Assembly: GCA_020310875.1 (NCBI GenBank)
Contig: CM035441.1
Coordinates: 85,590,277-85,654,276, forward strand
DNA from: Ceratopteris richardii
Taxonomy: Eukaryota > Streptophyta > Polypodiopsida > Polypodiales > Pteridaceae
Direction of reading: 5' to 3'
Length of the DNA stretch: 64,000 nt
Shown one piece after another: positions 1-10,451 of the stretch. The notes under the pieces were generated by a model. That model did not search any database. It was given only the letters and a program-made list of their open reading frames with translations, and had not been told where the DNA came from. Position 1 is the stretch's first letter. The number at the start of each line of letters is the position of its first letter. A program made the translations under genes and the position numbers.

Positions 1-1449
1 TACCAAAACCAGTACCCACCGCAGCAGTATGCTAGGCCTCAACAAACCTACCACCCACAATACCAAAACCAACAAAAGCCTCAGCCTGTGTTAGCACAAC
101 AACCCCCTGCCCCAGCTAATGTAATTCCTGTAAAGTACGTAGCTGCAGAAGAGAACCTGAATAGAGCCATAGTGCTAGTAATGCCATTGCTGTCAGAAAG
201 TGACCCGAGCGACCATAGCTTCGATTCTACACATATAGATAGCCGTGAACGTATGAAAAGGCAATGGGCAAAAAAGATGAGCGAACTTGAGGAAAGCCTA
301 CGAGAAACCAAAGCCAAAATCATAGAAATCACATCTCAAACGCACTCTCACACATCCCCATCACTACCATCCCCTTCACCCCCCATTCCTCAACCATCTA
401 ATCCACCACACATAACCCACCCACCACCTCGAGTAGGGTCAGTTTTAGCAGATCCCACTCCCGAAGACATAGATATGATGCTCAGAGCATATCAGGCCAG
501 GATCCAGGAAGGACCAAATGTAACGGATCATGAAAGATGTTACCCTAGAGCTAACCTAGAGCTTGAACGAACTAAGTTGTGTGCCAAGATGGTGGAATTG
601 GCTCAAGCCATGTTTGAGACCAGTCGCCTTTTCACTTGCTCTAGCTCCACTAGAACACCATTGCATTTTGATGGTCTGTTAGACAGATTGGAGATGTTAA
701 TTGCAAAGTCTGGAAAAGGAGCCATCTCCCAGGCTAAGGAGAAGGCAAGTGATAGAATAAGCATTCCTCCCAAGGAAGCTTATGTGCCCAATTCCACTGA
801 ACCAGACACCTCCTCTTCTATGAATAGGTACAAACCAAAATTCCTACGAGAGATTCAAGAAGAGAAATGGGCTAAAGAAAGTGAAGTCCCTCCTCCCATT
901 GAACTTGTGGATGACACACATGATCAATTCCCACAAGATATTTCCATTTATGGAGAGCAGGAGAGCACCCAGTCTCAAGAGAGATTAGACTTTGAGTCTA
1001 ATTCTTTACATGAATTACCCCACTTCACAGGCCCTTGGGAAGCCAAGTCAACTTATATGAGAGCACCCACAGTCATGGTAAGAAACGAAGACTCAGTCAT
1101 ACCTAGGAATACGGAGGTAGTGAAAAACGCTAAAGTGCAGTGCAACCTCACTCTAGAAGAGCTACTCAAAGTTAGGCCAGAGTTATGGAAACATGTAGAC
1201 AAACAAGTACCAGAGATAGCAAAACCTCGTTCCCAGGTAGGTTCTCATAGGACAGTGCCAGAATTTCCTCTAGACAAGATAGGAGATATGAGTGAAGGTG
1301 AAGAAGGAAACACCTATCTTCCCATTACCCATCAGGGGTACACAACTAAGGTGATTCTAGAATCAGGTGCAGGAGTTGCTATTGCTACCACTTCCCTATG
1401 GAAGCGGTGGTGGCCCCAGGCCCACGAGGATGAAATTGCAAATGGCTGA
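1..1449 (+). CDS. gag C-terminal region and N-terminal half of retropepsin (partial)
   Basis: The frame is open from base 1, so this is the 3' part of a longer gag/protease ORF. The first 30 residues are rich in Q, Y and P, followed by a Ser/Pro linker near residues 115-140 and a charged region. Near the end is a retropepsin flap-type motif, VILESGAG, at about 1351-1374. Known family members have Asp at the catalytic position; here the codon is GAA (Glu). A frameshift near 1410 breaks the domain, and the frame then runs to TGA at 1447. The structural part would bind RNA and build the particle, but no CCHC knuckle is visible in the part present. Protease identity is clear; the gag assignment rests on position and composition. 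Confidence 0.75.
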   Translation, partial: YQNQYPPQQYARPQQTYHPQYQNQQKPQPVLAQQPPAPANVIPVKYVAAEENLNRAIVLVMPLLSESDPSDHSFDSTHIDSRERMKRQWAKKMSELEESLRETKAKIIEITSQTHSHTSPSLPSPSPPIPQPSNPPHITHPPPRVGSVLADPTPEDIDMMLRAYQARIQEGPNVTDHERCYPRANLELERTKLCAKMVELAQAMFETSRLFTCSSSTRTPLHFDGLLDRLEMLIAKSGKGAISQAKEKASDRISIPPKEAYVPNSTEPDTSSSMNRYKPKFLREIQEEKWAKESEVPPPIELVDDTHDQFPQDISIYGEQESTQSQERLDFESNSLHELPHFTGPWEAKSTYMRAPTVMVRNEDSVIPRNTEVVKNAKVQCNLTLEELLKVRPELWKHVDKQVPEIAKPRSQVGSHRTVPEFPLDKIGDMSEGEEGNTYLPITHQGYTTKVILESGAGVAIATTSLWKRWWPQAHEDEIANG

Positions 1450-1975
1450 TGGTCACATAGAAAGACCCTTAGGCTTGCTGGAGGGAATAACTCTCACTAC
1501 ATGTGGTGTAGAGTTTGAGCACACGTTTGCTATCTGTGATTTTAGCAAGAACCATGCCTATGAGATGATTTTGGGAAGACCATTTATGCGACAGTTGCAA
1601 GTAGTACAGGATTGGGGAACCAATTCCTTGTATTTGCAACACCTAGGTGTCACGACCAAGGTTAATCTCAAAGATTACTCTCATAGAGATGTCCCTCCTA
1701 TCCAATGGAATCCTATTCATAGAGTTAAAGATGATACAGAGTCTGTGCACTCCATAGGATCAGGATCCTCATGGATACATGAAGACACTCACTTATGGAT
1801 GTGTAAAGTGGTAGTAGAAGAGGAGAAGAGAGAAAAAGCCAGAGACGTAGGTGCGAAAGAGACACACAGATCAATTCAAGACCCAGCCTATGCACCTGTA
1901 GTGTTCCTTCACAAAGAATTTGAACCCCACGGCTGGGGCAGAAATCCTAGCAACCATGGATGTAGCCATCAATGA
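1367..1975 (+). CDS. C-terminal half of retropepsin and start of pol linker (frameshifted)
   Basis: The true coding sense starts near 1415, where this frame continues the protease begun in the previous entry. It shows QMADGHIERPLG and then MILGRPFM, the second conserved block of Ty3/gypsy retropepsins (ILGRPF). After residue 110 it becomes an acidic linker. The frame ends at TGA (1973-1975), but homology continues in the third frame from about 1923, so a second indel separates it from RT. These two frameshifts would stop synthesis of a complete pol polyprotein. Confidence 0.75.
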   Translation: MQELLLLPLPYGSGGGPRPTRMKLQMADGHIERPLGLLEGITLTTCGVEFEHTFAICDFSKNHAYEMILGRPFMRQLQVVQDWGTNSLYLQHLGVTTKVNLKDYSHRDVPPIQWNPIHRVKDDTESVHSIGSGSSWIHEDTHLWMCKVVVEEEKREKARDVGAKETHRSIQDPAYAPVVFLHKEFEPHGWGRNPSNHGCSHQ

Positions 1976-4900
1976 AGAACAATGGACACCACACTGTGAT
2001 GAGGATGGCTATGACATTTCAGTTTTCTCCATAGAGCCAATCATGGAAGATGTAGTTTTAGAAGAATGCGAACCTAGCCCCGATGCATTTGAAGATGCAA
2101 GTGACTCCGATCTTGAGTCAATCATTATGGACCCACCTTTTGCATCAGATGAAGAATACTTCTACGAAGTGGAAGCTTATCCTCAGAGACATGGAGAACT
2201 TATAAATGATGTGAGGTTAACCACACAAGTGACTACCAAGAATGAAGGTAAGAAAAGAAAGAAGAGAGAAGTCACACCTGAGGAGGAAGAATCTTTGTTT
2301 GAGGTCCCTGAACACTTTAAAAAGTATGAGATAGACGATAGAAGAGTCATGGTGAGAATGCCTAAACGTGAGGTGCAATCGGGAGAGGCCTATGATAACA
2401 AAGAAACCACCAAGAAAATAGTGGTAGCCCTAGAAGAAGGAGAGGAGAGATGCACGTACATAGGCCATGACCTAACAGAGGAAGAAGAGCATGCATTAAT
2501 AGCCTTGCTAAGAGAATACAGAGATGTATTCGCTTGGAGCTACAAGGATTTGAAAGGTGTAGACCCAGACATATGCTCACACACTATCCCCATGACCTCA
2601 GATGCCAAACCCTCCAAGCAAAAGCCATACACATACAATGATAATTATGCTGCTAAGAGCAAAGAAGAGATGGATCGTCTGGTAGAAGCTGGATTCATCT
2701 ATGAAATTGAGCACACTGAGTGGGTATCCCCCATTGTAGTGGTGCCCAAGAAGAATGGAAAGCTACGTGTGTGCATTAACTTGAAAAAGGTCAATGCAGC
2801 CACAATTCGAGATAACTATCCGCTTCCTATCACAGAACATCTCTTAGAAGGAGTAGCAGGCAAGGAAGTGTACAACTTCCTTGATGGATTTTCGGGCTAT
2901 AATCAAGTAGCCATAGCTCCAGAAGATCAGCATAAAACAGCTTTTGCCACAGAATGGGGCATATTTGCCTTTAGGGTAATGCCATTCGGGCTTACCAATG
3001 CTCCTGCAACCTTTCAGAGACTGATGTGCCACGTGTTTAAAGAGTTCTTGAGGAAGAATTTGGAAGTCTATGTTGATGATCTCTGTCCTCATTCCAACAT
3101 TAGACAGACACATATACCAGAACTCAGGCACATCTTTGACAAGTGTAGAGAGTATCAAGTCTGCCTGAACCCAGAAAAGTGTGTTTTCATGGTCAGGCAA
3201 GGCAAGATTCTAGGACACATAGTGTCAAAGAATGGCATATCCACCGATGAAGAGAAAGTAAGAGCCATAACCGAGTTACCTAGGCCAAAGAATGTCAAGG
3301 AAGTACAAGCTTTCATGGGGCATTGTGGCTATTACCGACGCTTTATACACATGTATGCCATCATAGCAAAGCCTCTGTATGGACTTTTGACTAACTTTGA
3401 GTGGACTAATGAGTGTGAGGACTCCTTCAATGAGCTCAAAAGAAGATTGTGTTCAGCACCAATCTTGACCACACCAGATTGGAATAAGCCGTTTCATGTT
3501 CACGTGGATGCATCCAATTATGCTATTGGATGTGTACTCGCACAACCTACGGGCGAAGGTAATATGGATCTTCCAATTGCCTATGCTAGTAGACAGTTAA
3601 ATGCAGCTGAACGGAACTATACCACCACTGAAAGAGAAGGATTGGGCATGGTATATGCAGTTAAAAAGTTTAGACACTATTTGCTTGCAAATAAGTTTAA
3701 ATTTTTTACTGATCATCAAGCACTGTTATACTTGGTAAACAAGCCATGCAATACAGGTAGATTAGTAAGATGGTTTCTCTTACTAATGGAATACGACTTT
3801 GAAGTTGTGGTGAGGAAAGGGAAGACTCACTTGAGAGCAGACCATCTCTCTAGGCTCACATCGGGAGAAGCCCCACAAGGAGTATCAGATGACCTTCCTG
3901 ATGCTTACTTGTTTAATCTGGAAGTTGTACCTCAGTGGGCTAAGCCATTAGTGCCAGTACTGACCTACAGGCCTAATCACCCAGTCATAAACACTCAAGG
4001 TAGAGAAGTAGTAAAAGCCCAGAAGTACCATATCGTGGCAGGAAGCATGTACAAACAGACAGATCAAGGGATATTGGCTTGTTGTGTGGAAGAGGATGAG
4101 TACGCTAAATGGTTGCAATTAGCACATGTAGGTGCATTAGAGCAACACTACTCGAAGCAACGAACCCTACAAACACTAAGGAGACTTGGAGTGCATTGGC
4201 CTACTATGGACGCTGATGTCCATAAGCTGTGCAAGGAATGCCCGATCTGCTGCACTAAACCACCTGTGGAACATGCCACTCTTTATCAGGTATCCATAGT
4301 GCCAAACTGGAGTGAACCACTAGTAGCATTCTTGAGGACGAAAACATTTCCTCAAGATATGACATTGGCCAGACAAAGAAGTCTAGAACAAGAAGCCCTA
4401 GATTACTCACTCATTGGTGATAACCTATACAAGCGTGGTAAAGATGGTTACCTGAGACTATGTGTCCACGAGAGCGAGTATCTGAAGATATTAGAGACTA
4501 CTCACCAAGGTGTAGCAGGAGGACACTTTGGACCAGATCGGGTAATCAAAGCGATCCTATTTGCAGGCTTGTGGTGGCCAACCCTTCACATGGATGCACA
4601 TACCTATGTGAAGAGGTGTGATGTGTGTCAACAAACTCAATATCCTATACGTAAAGATGAGATGCCATTGAAACCTATTATGGGTGGACGTGCATTCTCT
4701 AAGTGGGGAATAGACTTTGTTGGTCCTATTAATCCCCCAGCTAAGGGTTCACATGCTGAATATATCATTGTGGCCACGGATTATCTAACCAAGTGGGTAG
4801 AAGTGAAAGCCACATCAAAGAATGATGCCCGAACGACCGCTAAATTCTTATTTGAGAATGTGTTCACTCGATACGGGCTACCCATAGAGCTAGTAAGTGA

Positions 4901-5630
4901 TAGAGGGACTCACTTTTTGAATGAAGTCATTGAAAATCTTCTTCAAGAGTTCTTGGTGATACACAAGAAGTCTGCCCCCTATCACCCACAAGCTAATGGA
5001 CAAGCCGAAATCACAAATAAGATTCTATGCAATGTGCTAACCAAATTAGTGAATAACAAACACTCTGATTGGGACAAACAACTACACCATGCTGTTTGGG
5101 CATACAGAGTTGCCTATAAAACGGTACTCCAAGCCATGCCCTTTCAGATGGTTTTCGACCATAATGCAGTGCTACCATTGAATTTTTTGATACCAACCTT
5201 GAAAGTAGCACAAGAGCATGATTGGACAGGCCATGAGTTGTCCTCTAGAATCTTTGATCTTGAACGATTAGGTGAAACACGATTGAGGGCTGCAGCAAGA
5301 ATTTATGCAGCCAAGAAGAGGCAAAAGGCATATTTTGATGCACACGTCAAGGATAAGGGGTTGAAAGCAGGAGACCTAGTCCTAGTCTACACCTTGAAGC
5401 AACATGCACGGAAGTTAGAGAAGAGAGGTTATGGGCCAATAATTATCAATAGGATCTCCACAAGTGGAGCAGTTCAACTAGCCACTCTAGAGGGTGATAT
5501 TCTACCAAGTTACATAAGTGGATGCAGAGTCAAGTTATATCAAGAACCCCTGACTGAAGAGATGCTAAATCGACTAAACACTGCCAAGAAACGTAAAGAA
5601 GAAGAGAAACGAATTCGAGAAGAAGCATAG
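1920..5630 (+). CDS. Ty3/gypsy reverse transcriptase, RNase H and integrase with duplicated HHCC zinc module
   Basis: The 1236-codon frame has no genuine ATG start and is the middle of a pol polyprotein. An acidic linker (1-170) leads to RT, with the YVDD catalytic box at residues 384-387. RNase H has its first Asp at about 530 (HVDAS), followed by TTTERE, TDHQ and ADHLSR. Two HHCC integrase zinc modules follow: H736...CPIC near 774, and H862...CDVC near 900. The integrase core keeps Asp954, Asp994 and Glu1030, a D,D35E spacing. RT copies the RNA into DNA and integrase inserts it. The TAG at 5628 replaces a sense codon (CAG in copy 2), so the C-terminal second protease is cut off here. Confidence 0.93.
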   Translation: MNPTAGAEILATMDVAINEEQWTPHCDEDGYDISVFSIEPIMEDVVLEECEPSPDAFEDASDSDLESIIMDPPFASDEEYFYEVEAYPQRHGELINDVRLTTQVTTKNEGKKRKKREVTPEEEESLFEVPEHFKKYEIDDRRVMVRMPKREVQSGEAYDNKETTKKIVVALEEGEERCTYIGHDLTEEEEHALIALLREYRDVFAWSYKDLKGVDPDICSHTIPMTSDAKPSKQKPYTYNDNYAAKSKEEMDRLVEAGFIYEIEHTEWVSPIVVVPKKNGKLRVCINLKKVNAATIRDNYPLPITEHLLEGVAGKEVYNFLDGFSGYNQVAIAPEDQHKTAFATEWGIFAFRVMPFGLTNAPATFQRLMCHVFKEFLRKNLEVYVDDLCPHSNIRQTHIPELRHIFDKCREYQVCLNPEKCVFMVRQGKILGHIVSKNGISTDEEKVRAITELPRPKNVKEVQAFMGHCGYYRRFIHMYAIIAKPLYGLLTNFEWTNECEDSFNELKRRLCSAPILTTPDWNKPFHVHVDASNYAIGCVLAQPTGEGNMDLPIAYASRQLNAAERNYTTTEREGLGMVYAVKKFRHYLLANKFKFFTDHQALLYLVNKPCNTGRLVRWFLLLMEYDFEVVVRKGKTHLRADHLSRLTSGEAPQGVSDDLPDAYLFNLEVVPQWAKPLVPVLTYRPNHPVINTQGREVVKAQKYHIVAGSMYKQTDQGILACCVEEDEYAKWLQLAHVGALEQHYSKQRTLQTLRRLGVHWPTMDADVHKLCKECPICCTKPPVEHATLYQVSIVPNWSEPLVAFLRTKTFPQDMTLARQRSLEQEALDYSLIGDNLYKRGKDGYLRLCVHESEYLKILETTHQGVAGGHFGPDRVIKAILFAGLWWPTLHMDAHTYVKRCDVCQQTQYPIRKDEMPLKPIMGGRAFSKWGIDFVGPINPPAKGSHAEYIIVATDYLTKWVEVKATSKNDARTTAKFLFENVFTRYGLPIELVSDRGTHFLNEVIENLLQEFLVIHKKSAPYHPQANGQAEITNKILCNVLTKLVNNKHSDWDKQLHHAVWAYRVAYKTVLQAMPFQMVFDHNAVLPLNFLIPTLKVAQEHDWTGHELSSRIFDLERLGETRLRAAARIYAAKKRQKAYFDAHVKDKGLKAGDLVLVYTLKQHARKLEKRGYGPIIINRISTSGAVQLATLEGDILPSYISGCRVKLYQEPLTEEMLNRLNTAKKRKEEEKRIREEA

Positions 5631-6281
5631 GCAAAAGCTTTAGAACGCATCCGATGAATGAAATTGAGGAGACAAGGTAGAGACCAACCTATGCCTGACA
5701 CTCAAGAATCTCTAGGCTATCCCATGGCCATGTGCGAGGCTTCAGGTGGACATTCCCATAGAATAATCGACCGACGGCCTTTTGTAACCCTAGAAGTAGG
5801 ACAAGGAGAGAGTGTAAGGACAGTGAGAGCTTTAATTGACTCAGGGGCAGCCACTAGTGCAGTTTGACTTTCTTACTGCCAAGAGCTGCAATTACAAATC
5901 AATCCTATAGAGGCATATCTCATAGGATTGGGAGGTGTGGAAACCCCTTGCATTGGTGAGGTGGAACTTCCCCTCTACATTCAAGAGGTGCTAATGGAAG
6001 TCAAAGTGCTAGTGTGTGAAGACGAGGATCTTACCGAACCTCTTGTCCTCGGCCAAGACTGGATCTATGATCATGCAGTCAGCCTCAACCTAAGAAGTGG
6101 ACTTCTTCAGGCATGGGTAGGCCAAAACCACATAACGATTGAATTAGAAAATCAAGCACATAGGCCGCTAGAAGAGGCACCGAATCCTGGTCCTTCTAGG
6201 AGTCCACCTGAAATGAACCATGCTACTCTTGACCAAAGTTCTATGGTGCAAAAGATTACCACTCATGACGAAGGTACATAA
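5631..6281 (+). pseudogene. second retropepsin-like domain C-terminal to integrase (broken)
   Basis: Reading continues in frame after the TAG at 5628, with further stops at 5655 (TGA, AGA in copy 2) and 5865 (TGA). The domain shows ALIDSGAATS, then GLGGVETPC, then VLGQDWI. These match the catalytic Asp loop and the hydrophobic-Leu-Gly block of retropepsins. The same domain is unbroken in copy 2 (37104-38516) and decayed in copy 3 (39607-40050). It is distinct from the protease ahead of RT at 1351-1620. By family knowledge it should be a dimeric aspartic protease; its role downstream of integrase is unknown. Confidence 0.85.
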
Positions 6282-6878
6282 GTCAACAAGGAGTTCCCTT
6301 CTTTTCCAAAGAGAATCCGAGGAAAGCAAGTCGGAAAATACAAGATACAGAGGAGCGCGAGGACCAAGAAGAATGAACACCAACCGGTACAATACAGAAT
6401 ACCCCATGGCATGAAGCAGATCTGGATACGCAAAGGTGAACAACCCTCGGCTTTGGAGACAAGATTCCAAAGAAGCATCAAGCAAGCTACAGTGTTGAGG
6501 ACTACAACAAAGGAGTCAATCTAGACAAACCATTTCTATTTGGGTTCCAAAGCAATCAATGAAGGCAATCCCAAAAGCTAGACAAATATGGGTGCCCAAG
6601 ACCTGCTTACTATCTCAAATAACTTCACCTCCAATCACAAGATCAAACCAACACTCACGAGTCCTATTGGCTCCCATCAAAGGCAAACATCTACACTCCA
6701 CACCACCACATTCTCGGTCACGCCTCGGAATGTTTGGAAATGGGTACCCAAAAGGTCCCAAACCCAACACACTCCAGTACGCAAACCTTCACACATCATC
6801 GCCAATAAAAGCAATGATTTCAGCATCAAAGTTTGGAGATCTAAACCCCATATCAAACCCCTTGACCCACCTCTGTAA
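6282..6878 (+). pseudogene. pol C-terminal tail with repeated WVPK motifs (frameshifted)
   Basis: Translations in two frames give several copies of a short motif: SIWVPKQS and QIWVPKTC in one frame (about 6540-6605), then VWKWVPKRS and KVWRSKPH in the other (about 6730-6850). The closing residues (PLDPPL, stop TAA at 6876-6878) match the end of copy 2's tail (PPDPNL), so this is the conserved end of the long pol frame. The tail is basic and Ser/Thr/Pro-rich with no recognised domain. A frameshift lies between 6610 and 6730. Bases 6879-7124 hold no coding sequence that I can support, other than the splice-site-like element listed separately. Confidence 0.65.
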
Positions 6879-7077
6879 ATCCTTCCCCTCTGATGTAGGT
6901 GCATTCTGAGAACATTGCACATCCAAAGTATGCATCTAGAGTGAACCCTAACCTACTAACCCACATGTACACACATCACGAACACTTCACCCACTAACCT
7001 CTAACCACTCGGAATGTCATGTTGGTATTGTGGAGGGAACACCATAACATCCTGTTTCCTATGCAATGCTAATGTGC

Positions 7078-7093
7078 CTCTCTCTTCTTCTAG
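7078..7093 (+). promoter_or_regulatory. candidate 3' splice acceptor before X1
   Basis: A pyrimidine run (CCTCTCTCTTCTTCTAG) ends in TAG at 7093, with a second CAG at 7096, about 30 bases before the X1 ATG at 7125. Copy 2 has a comparable acceptor-like CTATATTCTCACAG at the same place. A spliced subgenomic RNA would place X1 as the first ORF. This is inference from pattern and conservation; no donor was located because the 5' leader is outside the window. Confidence 0.45.
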
Positions 7094-7124
7094 CAGATAA
7101 GCATCAGCAACTACAAGCACTCTC

Positions 7125-8105
7125 ATGGCAAAAGCAGCAGGTCCGAGCTCACAGGAAAGAGTAAGTACTGCAGGAATTGATGTGGATAGTCTACTTGTTG
7201 ATGTGCCACCAACTGAACGACCTGTGGAGCTGCAACACCTTCAGCAGATCCCGGTACCGGATCCACCCACAGGGATCACAGAGAGAGTCCATGCCAATTC
7301 TCATTAGTTCAATGGCATGCCAGGTCCATTAGGAGAGGCCAAGTATATATGGGAGTCTAAGTGCGAGTATGATAGATCATGGGTCCGATTCCAATTTTTC
7401 TCCAAGGAGTTTGAGACTCTACAGAACACAGAAGATCTCCAGACCATATGGCAACGTGCAGGGCTAGCCGAATACTTTGAAGCACCACTACCTAAACCAG
7501 ATCTCCTCCGATGCTATTATTTGGTCTCCACATTACAAGCTAACGAAGAAAAGGACAAACCAGGAACATTCGTACTTCCTTCCTTGCTGGGCAACAACGA
7601 GCTGAAAAGGTTTGAACTTACACTGGAATTGGTGAGCGCTGCTTTGAATATGCACGGTACACATGTACCTTTTGAGAAGGATGCTCTCATTCCTACTAGC
7701 ATGAAGGATCAGAAACTACTGAAGCTGAAAGATATGGCAGCACTCACACCAAACGTATCCATCCCTCTCCGTATGTGCATGCAACATTTTGCTTTCCCCG
7801 ATCAAGACCGCTTCACACAACCGCACAAAAGAATTTGGTTCGCTCTTTACTTGGCGGAGACAGGTGCGTTACCAATTAAGCTTCCTGTGTGGATTGTGGA
7901 GCAGTTGTATGAAGCAAATAAAAGGTCATCCAGGAAACTAGTGGTGAATGGTTGCTGCGCAATCACACGCATTATCTACCGATGCTTAGCATACGATGTA
8001 CCCATTGAACGTGCTTTAACTTGGGCACAATTACAAATGTTTAAGAGGCTCAAGACGTCCACACATCAATCCAAGCGCATGAGGGGTTCGATCCCTTGTG
8101 TCTAG
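7125..8105 (+). pseudogene. X1, novel protein in envelope position of the X-element (one internal stop)
   Basis: The ATG at 7125 is supported by alignment with copy 2 (MAKAAG here, MAEAGG there). The frame continues to TAG at 8103 with one internal TAG at 7305, where copy 2 has TGG. Conserved blocks between copies include LPKPD near the middle, FVLPSLL, ELKRF, MQHFAFP and CLAYDVPI. Composition suggests a soluble mixed alpha/beta protein of about 320 residues, with no signal peptide or clear membrane span. I do not recognise the family. It sits 246 bases after the pol stop in copy 1. In copy 1 the sense codons run past the point where copy 2's X1 ends, so X1 and X2 may once have been one frame. 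Confidence 0.7.
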
Positions 8106-10451
8106 ACACGTGAAGTTCTGACTACTCCTGAAGTATCGCCACGAGGAGAGACCACCGTACCTCCCTTTACCATTAGAATACCCAGGTCTGGATCTGAAAC
8201 TACAACACAAGCTGCCCCCTCCGCTCCTCCTGTCCCTCCTGAATTCGAATTTCCTGCAACTAGGGGCACTGAAGGGATGGGCACTTTCGACTTCGAATCA
8301 TTCTGGCAAAATACACAATTCTCTGATGTGGAGTTCTATTCAGATGTAGAAGAACAAGGCACCTCTTCCCAAAGAAGAAGGAAATCCACAGAAGGCCGCC
8401 ATGTACATTGGGATGAGGAACAACAGAGAACTTTGTCGCAACAACAGGAACATTCGGAAGCAGAAGAAGAGGAAACAACTGAAGCCCCAGCTTATACAGT
8501 AGAACTCCGGAGGCTATACCAAATAATGGAACGAGTAAGGTCGCAACAGTTGCTCATCGAACAGAGTCGTAGGGTGCTCATGGCTCAGCTTTTGGAAGAA
8601 GTAGGAGTTGACTCAGAATACAGTGAAGGTCTCTTATTGATGGCAGAAACCTATGGGGTAGTAGAAGTAGTTCGAACCGCGATTCGGAGGTCTCCAGTTC
8701 AATATGATCCACGAAGATTCCAAACACGACCGCGGTCAGGCAAAAACATCCAGATCCCCGTTACGAGAGCAGAAGGGCCTATTATTACATCAGAACCCAT
8801 TAAGACAACCTCCCAAGCAGCTGTAACTTCTGGCCAAGAGCACTCAGTCACCCATGATGAATCAACCGAGCCACTACCACCCACACCCCCACCATCACCT
8901 CCTAGAACAGAAGCCGTGGAGATCACCTAGACCACTCAACCCACCGAACAAACCTTCATCTTCCGTACTCCCACCCCTAGTTCAACCCTATTCTCCACCT
9001 GTGAAAACCCAATCTATGAAGCTACCACCATCACTACACAATCCACCGAATCGCTCATAGAGCCTGCCCTAGGACATCCATCCCCCATGCCCTCAGCCAT
9101 AGGCCATCCCGATTCTAGATCCATATTCTTGGGATTCCCTGCTACCACGCCACCTTTTATGGCCTCCCTGCCTTCATAATCTCACCTCCCAAACCCCATC
9201 CCTCCAATTCTCCAACCCCTCCACGTCGTTCTTTCAAGAAGATTTCAACCCCGGTCTCAATCATTTCCTCTATTTTCAGTTCCCCCACCCTCTTCTCACT
9301 TATTCACCACTTTCACACACACACCACCTACCATTCCAATGTATATGGTAGATACCACACTCGCATCCACTCCTGAAAGCAAGGACATTTCACCACCCAC
9401 GGCACCTCCCCCTCCCCCCACCCTTCCACCTCCTCCCATTCCCCCTCCACCAATTTCACCCACACACACGTCTTCAATAGACACATCATTCACTCTTCCC
9501 CTTCCCCAATTCCCTTCCCATGCATCTTCCATGGTACACACCACACCCTCATCCATAGGCAATGCATTGGACACTATGCTCGCATGTATATCACAGTTAA
9601 GGACAGAGTACAATCAGCTCCAACAACATAATGCACGACTACAAGAGCACTCGGAGGTACTGCAACATCATCTTGCTACACTAGAAGAGGAGAACGCTTG
9701 CCTCCTTACACAATTCCAAACTCTACAAGAGGCTCATAGCATATTGGAGGTACAATTACAGAACACAAACCAAGAAGCAATACAAGTGGTAGAAGGTCAT
9801 CTACGGACACAGCTAGAACGCAATTCAAAGCTTCAACGAAATATGGCCCTACTCAAACGACACCTTGCAGCCGCTCATAAAGAGAATTGACGCCTGCAAT
9901 TACAGAATCAGGAAAACCTAGAAGCAGCTATCGAAAACACACCTAGAACTTACAGAATCAGGAAAACCTAGAAGCAGCTATCAGTCCCTCAAAGTTTCAA
10001 GCTGTGACCCCCGATAATATCAAGATAATCTTGGAAGACTATGCCACCCTACTTGAAGCCCATGACCAGTTATCAGAGGAACTGGGTCAACTGAAACAGA
10101 AACACCAAAAAGAAACAACAGCTTCCTCTCAAACCACCTCCTCCGCGGCTTCACTTCTCACAGACTCAGAGGCCTTAAAAGATCTCCAGAAATAGGTCAC
10201 ATAATTGCAAGCACGTCTACTACAATATGAGAGACCACCTTCCCCACCTGAGGCTCCCACCGATGAGGAAACAGTACAAATTCCGGTGGAACAAACGTTT
10301 GAAGAAGAATATGACCCACAACCATTCCCAGGAGGTCAATAAACAGAAGAAGGCCAGGATACGTTCGAAGCACCACGACCCCCTTGGCTACGACAAGTGG
10401 AGGAAATTGGGAGTTCACATGAAGAGCGAACAGTCGTGCAAAATTTAGGCC
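8106..10451 (+). pseudogene. X2, proline-rich and coiled-coil protein of the X-element (decayed)
   Basis: The same frame as X1 continues to 9890, interrupted by TAG at 8928, TAA at 9177 and TGA at 9888. A 50-base tandem duplication at 9901-9981 then shifts the frame. The order is an acidic N-terminal region with a helical segment (about 8480-8650), a long Pro/Thr/Ser-rich stretch (about 8860-9540), then heptad-like Leu/Gln/Glu-rich helices (about 9570-10190). A final short segment aligns with the end of copy 2's X2. Coiled coils suggest self-assembly or binding to a partner, which is inference. The intact version is at 34013-35911 on the minus strand. Confidence 0.65.

Noticed and set aside
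2844..3200. 118-codon minus-strand ORF inside RT of copy 1, and similar antisense frames in other pol genes
   Set aside because: Shadow of the conserved RT frame on the other strand; no independent support.
3840..4100. Second (archaeal-type) RNase H of the Tat lineage between RNase H and integrase
   Set aside because: The extra sequence there is a second HHCC module; no RNase H acidic motifs are present.
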